64,000 nt of DNA from Hydrogenophaga taeniospiralis (GTDB lineage Bacteria; Pseudomonadota; Gammaproteobacteria; Burkholderiales; Burkholderiaceae_C). The position numbers and the translations under genes are program-made. The notes below the pieces were generated by a model, which had not been told where the DNA came from, searched no databases, and worked only from the letters and a program-made list of their open reading frames with translations. The stretch covers positions 3,758,501 to 3,822,500 of the forward strand of contig NZ_JAHBAG010000001.1 of assembly GCF_020510445.1 (NCBI RefSeq). Direction: 5' to 3'. Shown here piece after piece: positions 9,413 through 17,808 of this stretch (the first letter of the stretch is position 1; each line of letters opens with the position of its first letter).

Positions 9413-9745
9413 TCAGAAGGGGAACTTCATCCCGCCGGGCAGGCCCGGCATGCCGGCCGTGAGCTTGCCCATCTTCTCGTTGGTGGTTTCTTCGGCCTTG
9501 CGCACCGCCGCATTGAAAGCCGCGGCCACGAGGTCTTCGAGCATGTCCTTGTCGTCGGCCAGCAGGCTGGGGTCGATGGTGACGCGCTTCACATCGTGCT
9601 TGCAGGTCATGAGCACCTTCACCAGCCCGGCGCCGGACTCGCCGGTGACTTCGATGAAGGCCAGTTCGTCCTGCGCCTTTTTCAGGTTGTCCTGCATGGC
9701 CTGGGCCTGCTTCATGAGGCCCGCGAGTTGTCCTTTGTTGAACAT
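9413..9745 (-). CDS. ybaB: YbaB/EbfC family nucleoid-associated protein
   Basis: Small dimeric DNA-binding protein of 110 aa: [18 protein letters not shown] start, a central [20 protein letters not shown] core and a Gly/Met/Pro-rich C-terminus. The ATG at 9745 is preceded by AAGGA, giving a good ribosome binding site. It sits between dnaX and recR as in most Gram-negative bacteria. The stop codon lies within a short motif (TGAGCGCAGTCGAA on the minus strand) that resembles a dispersed repeat. Confidence 0.96.
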   Translation of the reverse strand: MFNKGQLAGLMKQAQAMQDNLKKAQDELAFIEVTGESGAGLVKVLMTCKHDVKRVTIDPSLLADDKDMLEDLVAAAFNAAVRKAEETTNEKMGKLTAGMPGLPGGMKFPF

Positions 9746-9791
9746 GGCTTTTTCCTTGGTTGGGGGGTCGATTGCGAAAGAAATGAGGGGT

Positions 9792-11804
9792 TCAGCGATC
9801 CGCCGCCAGGCCGCCGTTGGAGGGGTGGGCCCGGTCGGGAGACGGCGATCCGCGCAGCGGCGCGGTGTGGGTTTGCATGGCCGCCGTGGCCTTGAGTGTG
9901 CCGGGCACGATTCTGCCGCCAAAGTCGCGCATCATGCTCTGCACGAACGGGTCGTCCATGATGCGCTGTTCGGCCTCGCGCTGGCGGCGTGCGGCCTCGG
10001 CGGCCAGGCGCAACGAGGGAGAGTCCTGCACCGGCCCGATTTCCACCGCCAGCCGGACCTCGTGCCCCACGGTGCCCAGCGCCGTGGCCAGCCGCTCGCG
10101 GATGTTGCCCTGGTTGAGCGACTCGCGCTCCACCCGCAACACCCACTGGCCGCTGTCGCGTGCCACCAGCTGGGACTGCAAGCCGAGCTCGCGCACCAGC
10201 GCGGTCACCGCTTCGGCGCGCACCAGTTGCATCACGGTGTCGAACCAGAAATCGCCCTCGGGGCTGGGCACCACCTCGGGCACGGGGCGGGCCTCGCCCG
10301 GGTCGCGCCGCTGGTCCAGCCGCGGCGAGGGCCCCGGGTCGCGCACCGGAATCGCCACCACGCGGCGCGAGGTCTGCACGCCCTCTTCGGGTGGCGCGGG
10401 TTCCTCGTCAACCCAGGGTGGCAGATCTTCGTCTTCGGGCGCAGGGTCGGGCTCCGGCATCGGTGCACGCACGGAGGCAGCAGGTGCGGACGGCGGCACC
10501 GGCGCATCGGTTCGCGCGGCGGCGGTGGGCGCCGCCGCTGTCGGGGTTTGTGGTGGGTGGGCGGGCGCGGCCACCGGGGCCGCTGGCGCCTGCGGGGCTC
10601 GTGCGAGAGGCGCGGGAGCCGCCGGGGACGGGGTGTTTGGGGCCTCAACCCCTGTTTTCAGTGTTTTTTTTTCCGCCGGTGCGCGGGTTTCGGCGCTGGC
10701 GGGTTTGAACGCCAGCAGGCGCAGCAGCACCATGGTGAGCGCCGCGTACTCGTCCGGCGCCAGGCCCAGCTCGCCGCGGCCGTGCAGGCACAGGCTGTAC
10801 AGCAGCTGGGTTTCGTCGGCGGGCAGATCGTCCGCCAGGCGCACGATCTCGGCCGCGTCCGGGTCGTCCAGATCCTGCGAGCCGGCACGTTCGGGCACCG
10901 CCTGCAGCACCGCCATGCGCTGCAGCACGCCGGTCATCTCTTCCAGCGTGGAGGCCGCGTTCAGGCCATCCACACGCAGGGTCTCAATGGTGTTCACCAC
11001 GGTGGCGCCATCGCCCCGCGCCAGCGCATCGATCAGGCGCAACACATGCGAGCGGTCCACCGCGCCCAGCATCTGGCGCACCGTGGCCTCCTGCAACTGG
11101 CCGCCGCCAAAGGCGATGGCCTGGTCGGTCAGCGAGAGCGCGTCGCGCATGGAGCCGCGCGCGGCGCGCGAGATCAGGCGCAAAGCCTGCGCCTCGGCCG
11201 GCACGCTCTCGGACTGCAGCACCTGCCGCAGGTGTTCCAGCACCGTTTCAGGCGCCATGGGGCGCAGGTTGAACTGCAGGCAACGCGACAGCACCGTCAC
11301 CGGCACCTTCTGGGGGTCGGTCGTGGCCAGCACGAACTTCAGGTACTCGGGCGGCTCCTCCAGCGTCTTGAGCATGGCGTTGAACGCGTGCCCGGTGAGC
11401 ATGTGAACCTCGTCGATCATGAAGACCTTGAAGCGGCCCTGCACCGGCTTGTAGACCGCCTGCTCCAGCAGCGCCTGCACCTCGTCCACGCCCCGGTTGG
11501 ACGCGGCATCGAGTTCGGTGTAGTCCACAAAACGGCCGGCGTCGATGTCGGTGCAGGCCTGGCACACGCCACAGGGTTCGGCGGTGATGCCGCCCTGCCC
11601 GTCGGCACCCAGGCAGTTGAGCGACTTGGCCAGGATGCGCGAGACGGTGGTCTTGCCCACGCCCCGGGTGCCGGTGAACAGGTAGGCGTGGTGCAGCCGC
11701 TGGGTGGTCAGTGCGTTGGACAGCGCCCGGACCACGTGCTCCTGCCCCACCATTTCGGTGAAATTGCGCGGGCGGTATTTGCGGGCCAGGACGACATAGG
11801 ACAT
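9792..11804 (-). CDS. dnaX: DNA polymerase III subunits gamma and tau
   Basis: Clamp-loader ATPase and replisome organiser. The start is ATG at 11804 ([20 protein letters not shown]), giving 670 aa; the frame is open 48 bases further upstream without similarity. Seen are Walker [14 protein letters not shown], the four-Cys zinc module ending EPCGVCQAC, Walker [11 protein letters not shown], the sensor region [16 protein letters not shown], and domain III ending near LLRLLAFKP (about residue 367). A Pro/Ala-rich linker and the tau-specific C-terminal domains follow. Codons 378-381 contain a run of nine A that could yield the short gamma form (separate entry). The 4.5S RNA gene lies immediately upstream and divergent. 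Confidence 0.97.
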   Translation of the reverse strand: MSYVVLARKYRPRNFTEMVGQEHVVRALSNALTTQRLHHAYLFTGTRGVGKTTVSRILAKSLNCLGADGQGGITAEPCGVCQACTDIDAGRFVDYTELDAASNRGVDEVQALLEQAVYKPVQGRFKVFMIDEVHMLTGHAFNAMLKTLEEPPEYLKFVLATTDPQKVPVTVLSRCLQFNLRPMAPETVLEHLRQVLQSESVPAEAQALRLISRAARGSMRDALSLTDQAIAFGGGQLQEATVRQMLGAVDRSHVLRLIDALARGDGATVVNTIETLRVDGLNAASTLEEMTGVLQRMAVLQAVPERAGSQDLDDPDAAEIVRLADDLPADETQLLYSLCLHGRGELGLAPDEYAALTMVLLRLLAFKPASAETRAPAEKKTLKTGVEAPNTPSPAAPAPLARAPQAPAAPVAAPAHPPQTPTAAAPTAAARTDAPVPPSAPAASVRAPMPEPDPAPEDEDLPPWVDEEPAPPEEGVQTSRRVVAIPVRDPGPSPRLDQRRDPGEARPVPEVVPSPEGDFWFDTVMQLVRAEAVTALVRELGLQSQLVARDSGQWVLRVERESLNQGNIRERLATALGTVGHEVRLAVEIGPVQDSPSLRLAAEAARRQREAEQRIMDDPFVQSMMRDFGGRIVPGTLKATAAMQTHTAPLRGSPSPDRAHPSNGGLAADR
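10664..10672 (-). other. A9 slippery run in dnaX (candidate frameshift or transcript-slippage site)
   Basis: On the coding strand GAA AAA AAA ACA encodes E378-K379-K380-T381 and contains nine consecutive A. Reading in the -1 frame gives N-T-E-N-R-G then TGA; reading in the +1 frame gives CAC then TGA. Either slip therefore truncates the product to about 381-386 residues, at the end of domain III, the expected size class of gamma. A GGGG/CCCC hairpin (GGGGTTGAGGCCCC) begins about 12 bases downstream. Use of the site is inferred. Confidence 0.55.
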
Positions 11805-11856
11805 GGCTTCGATTCTAAGCGGCGCCCCCACCCCGGCAGACCCGCTCGCCATCGCC

Positions 11857-11862
11857 TACAAT
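11857..11862 (+). promoter_or_regulatory. -10 element of the 4.5S RNA promoter
   Basis: TACAAT lies 7 bases before the first paired base of the SRP RNA (11870), the right distance for a sigma-70 -10 box. No good -35 match is visible in the GC-rich sequence upstream. Confidence 0.6.
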
Positions 11863-11869
11863 CGACCCC

Positions 11870-11963
11870 GACGGGCCTTCCCGCATGGTGAAGCGGCCAA
11901 CCGGGTCAGGTGGGGAACCAAGCAGCCCTAACTGTGAATCCAGTGCCGGGGTCAAGGCTCGTC
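11870..11963 (+). ncRNA. ffs: 4.5S signal recognition particle RNA
   Basis: RNA that with Ffh targets nascent inner-membrane proteins to the membrane. The hallmark domain IV core is present at about 11903-11930: GGTCAGG, GGAA tetraloop context and AAGCAGCC (sequence GGGTCAGGTGGGGAACCAAG). The ends pair perfectly with one G-U: GACGGGCCTT at 11870-11879 with AAGGCTCGTC at 11954-11963. The predicted length of about 94 nt is close to small bacterial SRP RNAs. It is divergent from dnaX. Exact ends are set by pairing only. Confidence 0.9.
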
Positions 11964-12001
11964 ACCTTCCATTTTCGATTCAGCCCCCCTGCCGACCGTC
12001 C

Positions 12002-12994
12002 TCAGAACGCGTCGATCTTCAGGTTCTGGCGCTGAACCACGTTTTTCCAGCCTTCAAAATCTTTCCGCAGGAAGCTCGCCAGCGCGGCGGGTGTGCCTGT
12101 GGCGGGCTCCAGCGCGTCCAGCGCCAGGCGGGCTTTCACCTCCGGCATGTCCACCAGTTGCGCGAGCGCCGTGTTGAGCCGCTCCACCACCGACGCGGGG
12201 GTGTCGCGTGGCGCCATCAGGGCGAAATAGTTCAGCACGTCAAAACCGGACAAGCCGGCCTCGGCCATGCTGGGCACCTGCGGCAGGGCCGGGCTGCGGC
12301 GCTCGCTGGTGACCGCCAGGGCCTTGAGCCGGCCGTCGCGGATGTAGGGCGCGAGGGCGGGAATGGTGCCGGTCAACAGCTGGATCTCGCCCGACAGCGC
12401 GTCGATGGTGGCGGGCGCGATGCCGCGGTAGGGGATGTGCGTGATGAAGGTGCCGGTGCGCGCCTTGAGCGACTCCAGCACCAGGTGGTTGATGCCGCCG
12501 ACACCGGCCGAGCCGTAGTTGAGCGCGCCGGGGCGCTGGCGGGCCAGGGCCACGAGTTCCTGCAGTGTGTTGGCCGGCAACCGGTTGTTGGCCGCCCAGA
12601 CCAGCGGGCCCTGGGCGATCATGCCCACCGGCGCGAAGTCGGCCAGGGGGTCGTAACCGGCGCCGGGCAAGGCCGCAGGCACGGTGGTGAAGGGCGCGGC
12701 CGCCAGCAGCAGGGTGTGTCCGTCGGGTGCGCTTTGCGCCACCGCCTGGGCGCCCAGCGCGCCTGACGCGCCCACCCGGTTTTCCACCACCACCGCGACC
12801 TTGAGCAACTCGGCCAGCTTGGCCGCCACCAGGCGCCCCATGGCATCGGTGCCGGCGCCGGGCGCGAAGGGCACGATGATCTTGATGGGCTGCTCGGAAA
12901 TGCCAGCGGCCTGGCTGGCGAGCCCGCTCAGCCCCAGGGAAGCGACGGCCAGGTGGCGGAGGAATGTGCGGCGGTGGGGTGCGTGGAAAGACAT
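12002..12994 (-). CDS. tripartite tricarboxylate transporter receptor (Bug/TctC family)
   Basis: Periplasmic solute receptor of 330 aa of the family greatly expanded in Burkholderiales. It starts with an Arg-rich (twin-Arg-like RRTFLRHL) signal sequence ending near SQAAG, then the typical IKIIVPFAPGAGTDAMGRLV, VVENRVGASGALGAQAVAQS, GHTLLLA and LNYGSAGVGGINHLVLESL blocks. No tctA/tctB transport genes are adjacent, as is common for this family. Ligand unknown; the family binds carboxylates and amides. Confidence 0.92.
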   Translation of the reverse strand: MSFHAPHRRTFLRHLAVASLGLSGLASQAAGISEQPIKIIVPFAPGAGTDAMGRLVAAKLAELLKVAVVVENRVGASGALGAQAVAQSAPDGHTLLLAAAPFTTVPAALPGAGYDPLADFAPVGMIAQGPLVWAANNRLPANTLQELVALARQRPGALNYGSAGVGGINHLVLESLKARTGTFITHIPYRGIAPATIDALSGEIQLLTGTIPALAPYIRDGRLKALAVTSERRSPALPQVPSMAEAGLSGFDVLNYFALMAPRDTPASVVERLNTALAQLVDMPEVKARLALDALEPATGTPAALASFLRKDFEGWKNVVQRQNLKIDAF

Positions 12995-13075
12995 GGTTTC
13001 AACTCCTGATCCGGGTCCGGTGACCGGGTTGTGACCACTGTACGCAGCCCGTGTGAAAACGGAATGACGTCCGTC

Positions 13076-14434
13076 TCAGGTCGCGGCCGCGTTCAACCAG
13101 GCGACGGCGCCCTGGCCGGCGGCCACGCCGCTGGCCAGGCAGGCGGTGAGCAGGTAGCCCCCGGTGGGCGCTTCCCAGTCGAGCATTTCACCCGCGCAGA
13201 ACAGGCCCGGCGCGGTTTTCACCATCAGGTGTTCGTCCAGCGCCTCCCAGCGCACACCGCCCGCGCTGCTGATGGCCTCATCGATCGGGCGTGGCGCGAC
13301 CAGCGTGATGGGCAGCGCCTTGATGGCCGCGGCCAACCGTGCGGTGTCGTGAAGCGTGTCTTTGTCGAGGCATTCGTTCAGCAGCGCCATCTTGATGCCG
13401 TCCAGACCCAGGCGGCTCTTGAGATGACCCGAGAGGCTGCGCGAGCCGCGGGGGTGCGCCACCTGGGTCAGCACGTGTTCCGCACCGCGGTCGGGCAGCA
13501 GATCGAGCTCGAACGTGGCGCGGCCGTTGCGGGCGATCTCGTCGCGCAGCAGGCCGGAGGCGGCATAGACCAGGCTGCCCTCCACACCGGTGGCGGTGGC
13601 GACGAATTCCCCCTTGCGCTGAAAATGCCGACCCTGGCTGTCGGTGAACCGGATGGCCACGGATTTGAACGGCTGCCCCGCAAAGCGGCTGGCGAAATGG
13701 GGGCTCCAACCTGCGGCGATGCCGTGCACGGCCGACCCCGCCACGTCAAAACCGCAATTGGCGGGCTGCAGGGGCGCCACGTCGATGCCGGCCTGCCGCA
13801 ACCACGGCACCCAGGCGCCATCGGAGCCCAGACGGGCCCAGCTCGCGCCGCCGAGCGCGAGCACGGTGGCGCGGGCATGCACCCGCAGCGCACCGTGTGG
13901 AGTCGCCAGGCACAGGGCCGGGGCTGCGGTCCCGTTGGCGGCCCAACCCTGCCAGCGGTGCCGCATGTGGAACACCACCGGCGGCCCGCCGGCTTCGGGA
14001 CGGCGCAGGCGCTGCAGCCAGGCGCGCAACAGCGGCGCGGCTTTCATGTCGGTCGGGAAAATCCGCTGCGAGGTGCCGACGAAGGTCTCGATGCCCAGTC
14101 CCGCCGCCCAGTCGCGCACCGCCTGCGGGCCGAAAGCCTGCAGCAGGGGGCGCAGCGCTTCGGCGCGCTCGCCGTAGCGGCCGATGAAGGCCTCCAGCGG
14201 TTCGGCATGGGTCAGGTTCATGCCGCCCTTGCCCGCCAGCAGGAACTTGCGGCCCACCGAGGGCATGGCGTCGAACAGGTGCACCTGCCGACCCGCCCGG
14301 CTCAGCACCTCGGCCGCCATCAGCCCGGCGGGGCCGCCACCGATGACGGCCACGTCGACGCTCAGCGCCGGCAAGCCGGCGCCGGCCGTGGTCGGGGTGG
14401 CATGGGGCTGGGTGTCTGCGTCTGAATCGGTCAT
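13076..14434 (-). CDS. NAD(P)/FAD-dependent oxidoreductase (HI0933/YhiN-like flavoprotein)
   Basis: Flavoprotein of 452 aa of the HI0933-like family. The N-terminal dinucleotide motif is VDVAVIGGGPAGLMAAEVLS, followed by VGRKFLLAGKGGMNLTH typical of the family. The C-terminal FAD motif includes GLFCAGEMLDWEAPTGGY and LLTACLASGVAAG. Its biochemical role is not established for the family. The ATG at 14434 overlaps the addA stop (ATGA), so it is translationally coupled to the recombination nuclease genes, an association whose meaning is unclear. Confidence 0.9.
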   Translation of the reverse strand: MTDSDADTQPHATPTTAGAGLPALSVDVAVIGGGPAGLMAAEVLSRAGRQVHLFDAMPSVGRKFLLAGKGGMNLTHAEPLEAFIGRYGERAEALRPLLQAFGPQAVRDWAAGLGIETFVGTSQRIFPTDMKAAPLLRAWLQRLRRPEAGGPPVVFHMRHRWQGWAANGTAAPALCLATPHGALRVHARATVLALGGASWARLGSDGAWVPWLRQAGIDVAPLQPANCGFDVAGSAVHGIAAGWSPHFASRFAGQPFKSVAIRFTDSQGRHFQRKGEFVATATGVEGSLVYAASGLLRDEIARNGRATFELDLLPDRGAEHVLTQVAHPRGSRSLSGHLKSRLGLDGIKMALLNECLDKDTLHDTARLAAAIKALPITLVAPRPIDEAISSAGGVRWEALDEHLMVKTAPGLFCAGEMLDWEAPTGGYLLTACLASGVAAGQGAVAWLNAAAT

Positions 14435-17400
14435 GGGGTCTGGGGTTCGGCCGGCAGTGCGATCAGCCGGCCCATGGGGTTGATGAAGGCCAGGCGCAGT
14501 GGCGCACCGGGGCGTGCCTGGGCCATGGCCTGCTGGTAATGGCGCATCTGCGCGACCAGTTCGGGTTGGCGCTCGGGGTGTTCGGCGCTTTTGAAATCGA
14601 GCACCCACCAGATGCCGCTGGCGCGCTCGCGCACCAGCCGGTCCAGCCGCAGCAGCGCGCCCTGGTGAAACAGTTCGACTTCGTTGCCCCAGTGGTCGAG
14701 CCACTCGGCGTCCCAGGCCCAGGCCGCTTCGCCGGCCACGATGCGCTGCGCCATGGCCAGCGCCTCGCGCGCCTGGGCCGGGTCCAGCGCAAATTCGCGC
14801 GCGACGGCCTGGAGGTGCTCGCCGGTCCAGTCAAAGCCCTGGGCCGGCGTGGGCCGCCATTGCAGCAGGCGGTGCAGCGCCAGCCCGAGGCGGGTCGCTG
14901 CGTCGTCCACCGGCGGCGCGGGGCTGACCGCTGCGCCTGCGGCCTCGCGCGGCACGCTCACCGGGGGCAAACCGGGCAAATTGAAGGCGCCGTTATGGGC
15001 CGTGTGGGGTGTCCCGTCAGCGGCTGGTGGCGGCGCGTCCACCATGTTGGCCAGCGGCTGCAGGCGCTGGTACCAGCTGGTGGCGCTGCCGCGCTGATGG
15101 GGCTCGAAGCTGGAGATCACCAGCCGCTCTTCGGCCCGCGTCAGGGCCACGTACAGCGCATTGAGCTCTTCCAGCGCGCGCGCCTGCTGCTCCAGTTCCA
15201 GCGCACTGGCGGCGCAGGCGGGGGGCGACTTTTCGCTGGCGAGAAACACGAAACGGCGCGGCGCGGCATCTTCGCCGGGCCAGTCCACCAGCACCCCCAT
15301 GTTCTCGGGCCGCGAGGGGCCGGCGTCGGTGTCGAGCATGAGCACGGTGTGGGCTTCCAGGCCCTTGGCGCCGTGGATGGTGAGCAGCCGCACGGCGCCC
15401 GGGGTCTGGCTCGGCGTGGCCTTGATGCCACCGGCCTTGAGCGCGCGCACCAGGCGGTAGGGCGAGAGAAAACGCCCGCCGTCCTGCGCCAGCGACTGCG
15501 CCAGCAGATCGCGCAACTGGGCCAGGGTCGCACCGCGCTGGCTGGGCGGCACGGCCTGGGCGAACCGTGCGAGCACGTCGCCGTGGTCGTACAGGGCCGA
15601 GAGCGCGTCGTGCGGCGGCAGGCTGTGGACCCAGGCGCGGTACCGCGCCAGCCGCTCGGCCGTGGCGCAGAAGTCGCGCGCCTGCTCGTGGGCTTGTTGC
15701 GGATCGCCACCCGGCCGCAGCAACAGACCGGGCTGCTCGTCCGACGGCGTGCCGGCGAAGCGCTGCAGCACATCCCACCACGACGGCTTCGCAGGGGCCG
15801 GCGTGGCACCGCCGTCGGCCCGCACCGTCCAGCGCTGGCGCAGCCGCGCCAGCTGGGCCAGCGCGTCGTCGCTCCAGCCAAACAGGGGCGACTTGAGCGC
15901 GCGCGCCAGGCTCAGGTCGTGCCGCGGCGAGACCAGCGCATCGAGCAGGGCCACCACGTCCTGCACGGCGGGCGCTTCGCAGAGGTCGAGCTTCTCGGGC
16001 TGCTCGCTGGCGATACCGCGTTCGAGCAAGGCGTCGTGCATCCAGGCCAGGCGCTCGCGCCGGCGCGAGAGCACCATCACGTCGTCGGCCTGGATGCGGC
16101 CCGAGGCGATCTCGGCCGCCACCCAGTCGGCCGCCTGGCGCGCTTCCAGCGCAGACATGGTGTCTTCGGGCAGCAGACGCGGCGTGGTCAGGCTGTCGCG
16201 CCAGAGTGGCTCATCGCCTTCCCCGCCCGCAGCCCGTTCGCGCAGGCTGCGCGCGAGCTGGGGCAAGGCGATCACCTCGCCGGGCCGCGTGCTTTCGGTG
16301 GTGTGGGCGCGGTAGCCACTGCTGTAGTCACCCGCCTCCACCGCGGCCAGCATGGCGCTGTTGAGCGTGGCGACCACGCCCTGCGCGCAGCGGCGGGTGT
16401 GGTCGCAGCTGAGCAGCGCCCCCGACAGTCCCTGCACCACAAAGGCCTGCGCGGCCTTGAACACCTGGGGCTCGGCGCGCCGGAAGCGGTAGATGGATTG
16501 TTTGGGGTCGCCCACCAGGAACACACACGGCGCCTCGCCCGAACCCGCTCCGGCGTAGGCCGAGAGCCAGCCGTACAGCGCCTGCCATTGCAGCGGGTTG
16601 GTGTCCTGGAATTCGTCGATCAGCACGTGGCGCACACGCGCGTCCAGCCGTTGCTGCATCCAGCCGGAGAGTTCGGCGTCGCCCAACAGGCGCAGGGCCG
16701 CGCCTTCGACGTCGTTCATGTCCACCCAGCCGCGCTCGCGCTTGAGTTCGGCGTAGGCCACGAGCAGCACGCGGGTCAGGCGGGCCATGCGCTGGTGGTG
16801 CTGCCACGCGGCCTGCTGCAGGGTGGCGCCGTGCAGGCGCAGCGCGAACTCCTGCGCGGCCCGCACCGTTTCGATGCCCGCGATCTTTTCGCCGAACTTG
16901 CGCGCCTTGTTGTCCTTGGTGAGCAGCGCGTCCAGCACGCCCTGGAAGCGGCGCGCCGTCAGGGCCTGTTCAAGCTCCACACCCTTGGCCGAAAACGTGG
17001 GCGCGCTGGCCGCGCCGAGCGCGCGCGCGGCCGCCCACAGCGTATCGTGCGGTGCGTCGCCGGCTTCGATGGCCTGAGCGGGGGTGTCGAACGCGGCCAG
17101 CTCGGGGTACACGGCGCCGAAGGGCTCCACCGAGCTGTCCACCACCCCGGCGGCATCGGCCAGTGCGAACTCCACCCGCTTCTGCAGCGCGTTGCCCAGC
17201 GCCTTGAGGGTCTGGTGGCGGCCGTGTTCGGCCACGCTGTCCATGAAATCCTGTTTGTCGTCGGCACTGGCCGAGAGCGCGGCGTAAAAACGCGGCCAGA
17301 CCAGGGCCACGGCCTGGGCATCGTCTTCCAGCAGCTCGTATTGGGCCGGCAGTTGCAGCTCCTGCAACACCGACAGCGGCGCCCCACGCAGCAACGCGGC

Positions 17401-17808
17401 GAACCAGCTGTGAAAGGTGCGCACCTGCACCGTGCGGCCCAGCGCGGTGACGCGCGCGTGCAGGCCACGCGCCTGCGGCAGGCGCCGCGCGGCATCGGCC
17501 TCGGACAGGCCACGGGCGCGCAGTTCAGCGGCCAGCGCGTCGTCCGGCAAATGGGCCCAGCGGCGCAGCTCGCTGTTGAGCCGGTCGCGCATTTCGCCCG
17601 CGGCCTTCTTGGTGAAGGTGATGGCCAGGATGTCTTGCGGCGCGCAACCATCGAGCAGGGCGCGCAGGATGCGCGAGACCAGCATCCAGGTCTTGCCCGC
17701 GCCAGCACAGGCTTCCACCGCGATGCTGCGCGCCGGATCGCAGGCCAGCGCGTAGAACGCTTCGCGTGGCACCTGGGCGCCGTTGATGCGGTAGGCGGCG
17801 GGGGTCAT
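14431..17808 (-). CDS. addA: AddA-type helicase-nuclease subunit (UvrD family)
   Basis: Superfamily 1A helicase with a C-terminal nuclease domain that acts with AddB on double-strand breaks. The start is ATG at 17808 (MTPAAYRINGAQ), 1125 aa, overlapping the addB stop as ATGA. Seen are Walker A EACAGAGKT (residues 32-40), ILAITFTKKAAGEMRDRL, Walker B VLIDEFQDTNPLQW, motif III FLVGDPKQSIYRFRRAEP, motif V/VI VRLLTIHGAKGLEAHTVLML and LNALYVALTRAEERL, and near the C-terminus the PD-(D/E)XK core WWVLDFKSAEHP. The open frame runs on upstream to 18930 but that part is antisense-like and overlaps addB. Confidence 0.93.
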   Translation of the reverse strand: MTPAAYRINGAQVPREAFYALACDPARSIAVEACAGAGKTWMLVSRILRALLDGCAPQDILAITFTKKAAGEMRDRLNSELRRWAHLPDDALAAELRARGLSEADAARRLPQARGLHARVTALGRTVQVRTFHSWFAALLRGAPLSVLQELQLPAQYELLEDDAQAVALVWPRFYAALSASADDKQDFMDSVAEHGRHQTLKALGNALQKRVEFALADAAGVVDSSVEPFGAVYPELAAFDTPAQAIEAGDAPHDTLWAAARALGAASAPTFSAKGVELEQALTARRFQGVLDALLTKDNKARKFGEKIAGIETVRAAQEFALRLHGATLQQAAWQHHQRMARLTRVLLVAYAELKRERGWVDMNDVEGAALRLLGDAELSGWMQQRLDARVRHVLIDEFQDTNPLQWQALYGWLSAYAGAGSGEAPCVFLVGDPKQSIYRFRRAEPQVFKAAQAFVVQGLSGALLSCDHTRRCAQGVVATLNSAMLAAVEAGDYSSGYRAHTTESTRPGEVIALPQLARSLRERAAGGEGDEPLWRDSLTTPRLLPEDTMSALEARQAADWVAAEIASGRIQADDVMVLSRRRERLAWMHDALLERGIASEQPEKLDLCEAPAVQDVVALLDALVSPRHDLSLARALKSPLFGWSDDALAQLARLRQRWTVRADGGATPAPAKPSWWDVLQRFAGTPSDEQPGLLLRPGGDPQQAHEQARDFCATAERLARYRAWVHSLPPHDALSALYDHGDVLARFAQAVPPSQRGATLAQLRDLLAQSLAQDGGRFLSPYRLVRALKAGGIKATPSQTPGAVRLLTIHGAKGLEAHTVLMLDTDAGPSRPENMGVLVDWPGEDAAPRRFVFLASEKSPPACAASALELEQQARALEELNALYVALTRAEERLVISSFEPHQRGSATSWYQRLQPLANMVDAPPPAADGTPHTAHNGAFNLPGLPPVSVPREAAGAAVSPAPPVDDAATRLGLALHRLLQWRPTPAQGFDWTGEHLQAVAREFALDPAQAREALAMAQRIVAGEAAWAWDAEWLDHWGNEVELFHQGALLRLDRLVRERASGIWWVLDFKSAEHPERQPELVAQMRHYQQAMAQARPGAPLRLAFINPMGRLIALPAEPQTP

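Noticed and set aside
9450..11891. 813-codon plus-strand open frame opposite dnaX
   Set aside because: Shadow of dnaX, low-complexity translation; the minus-strand protein has Walker and zinc motifs.
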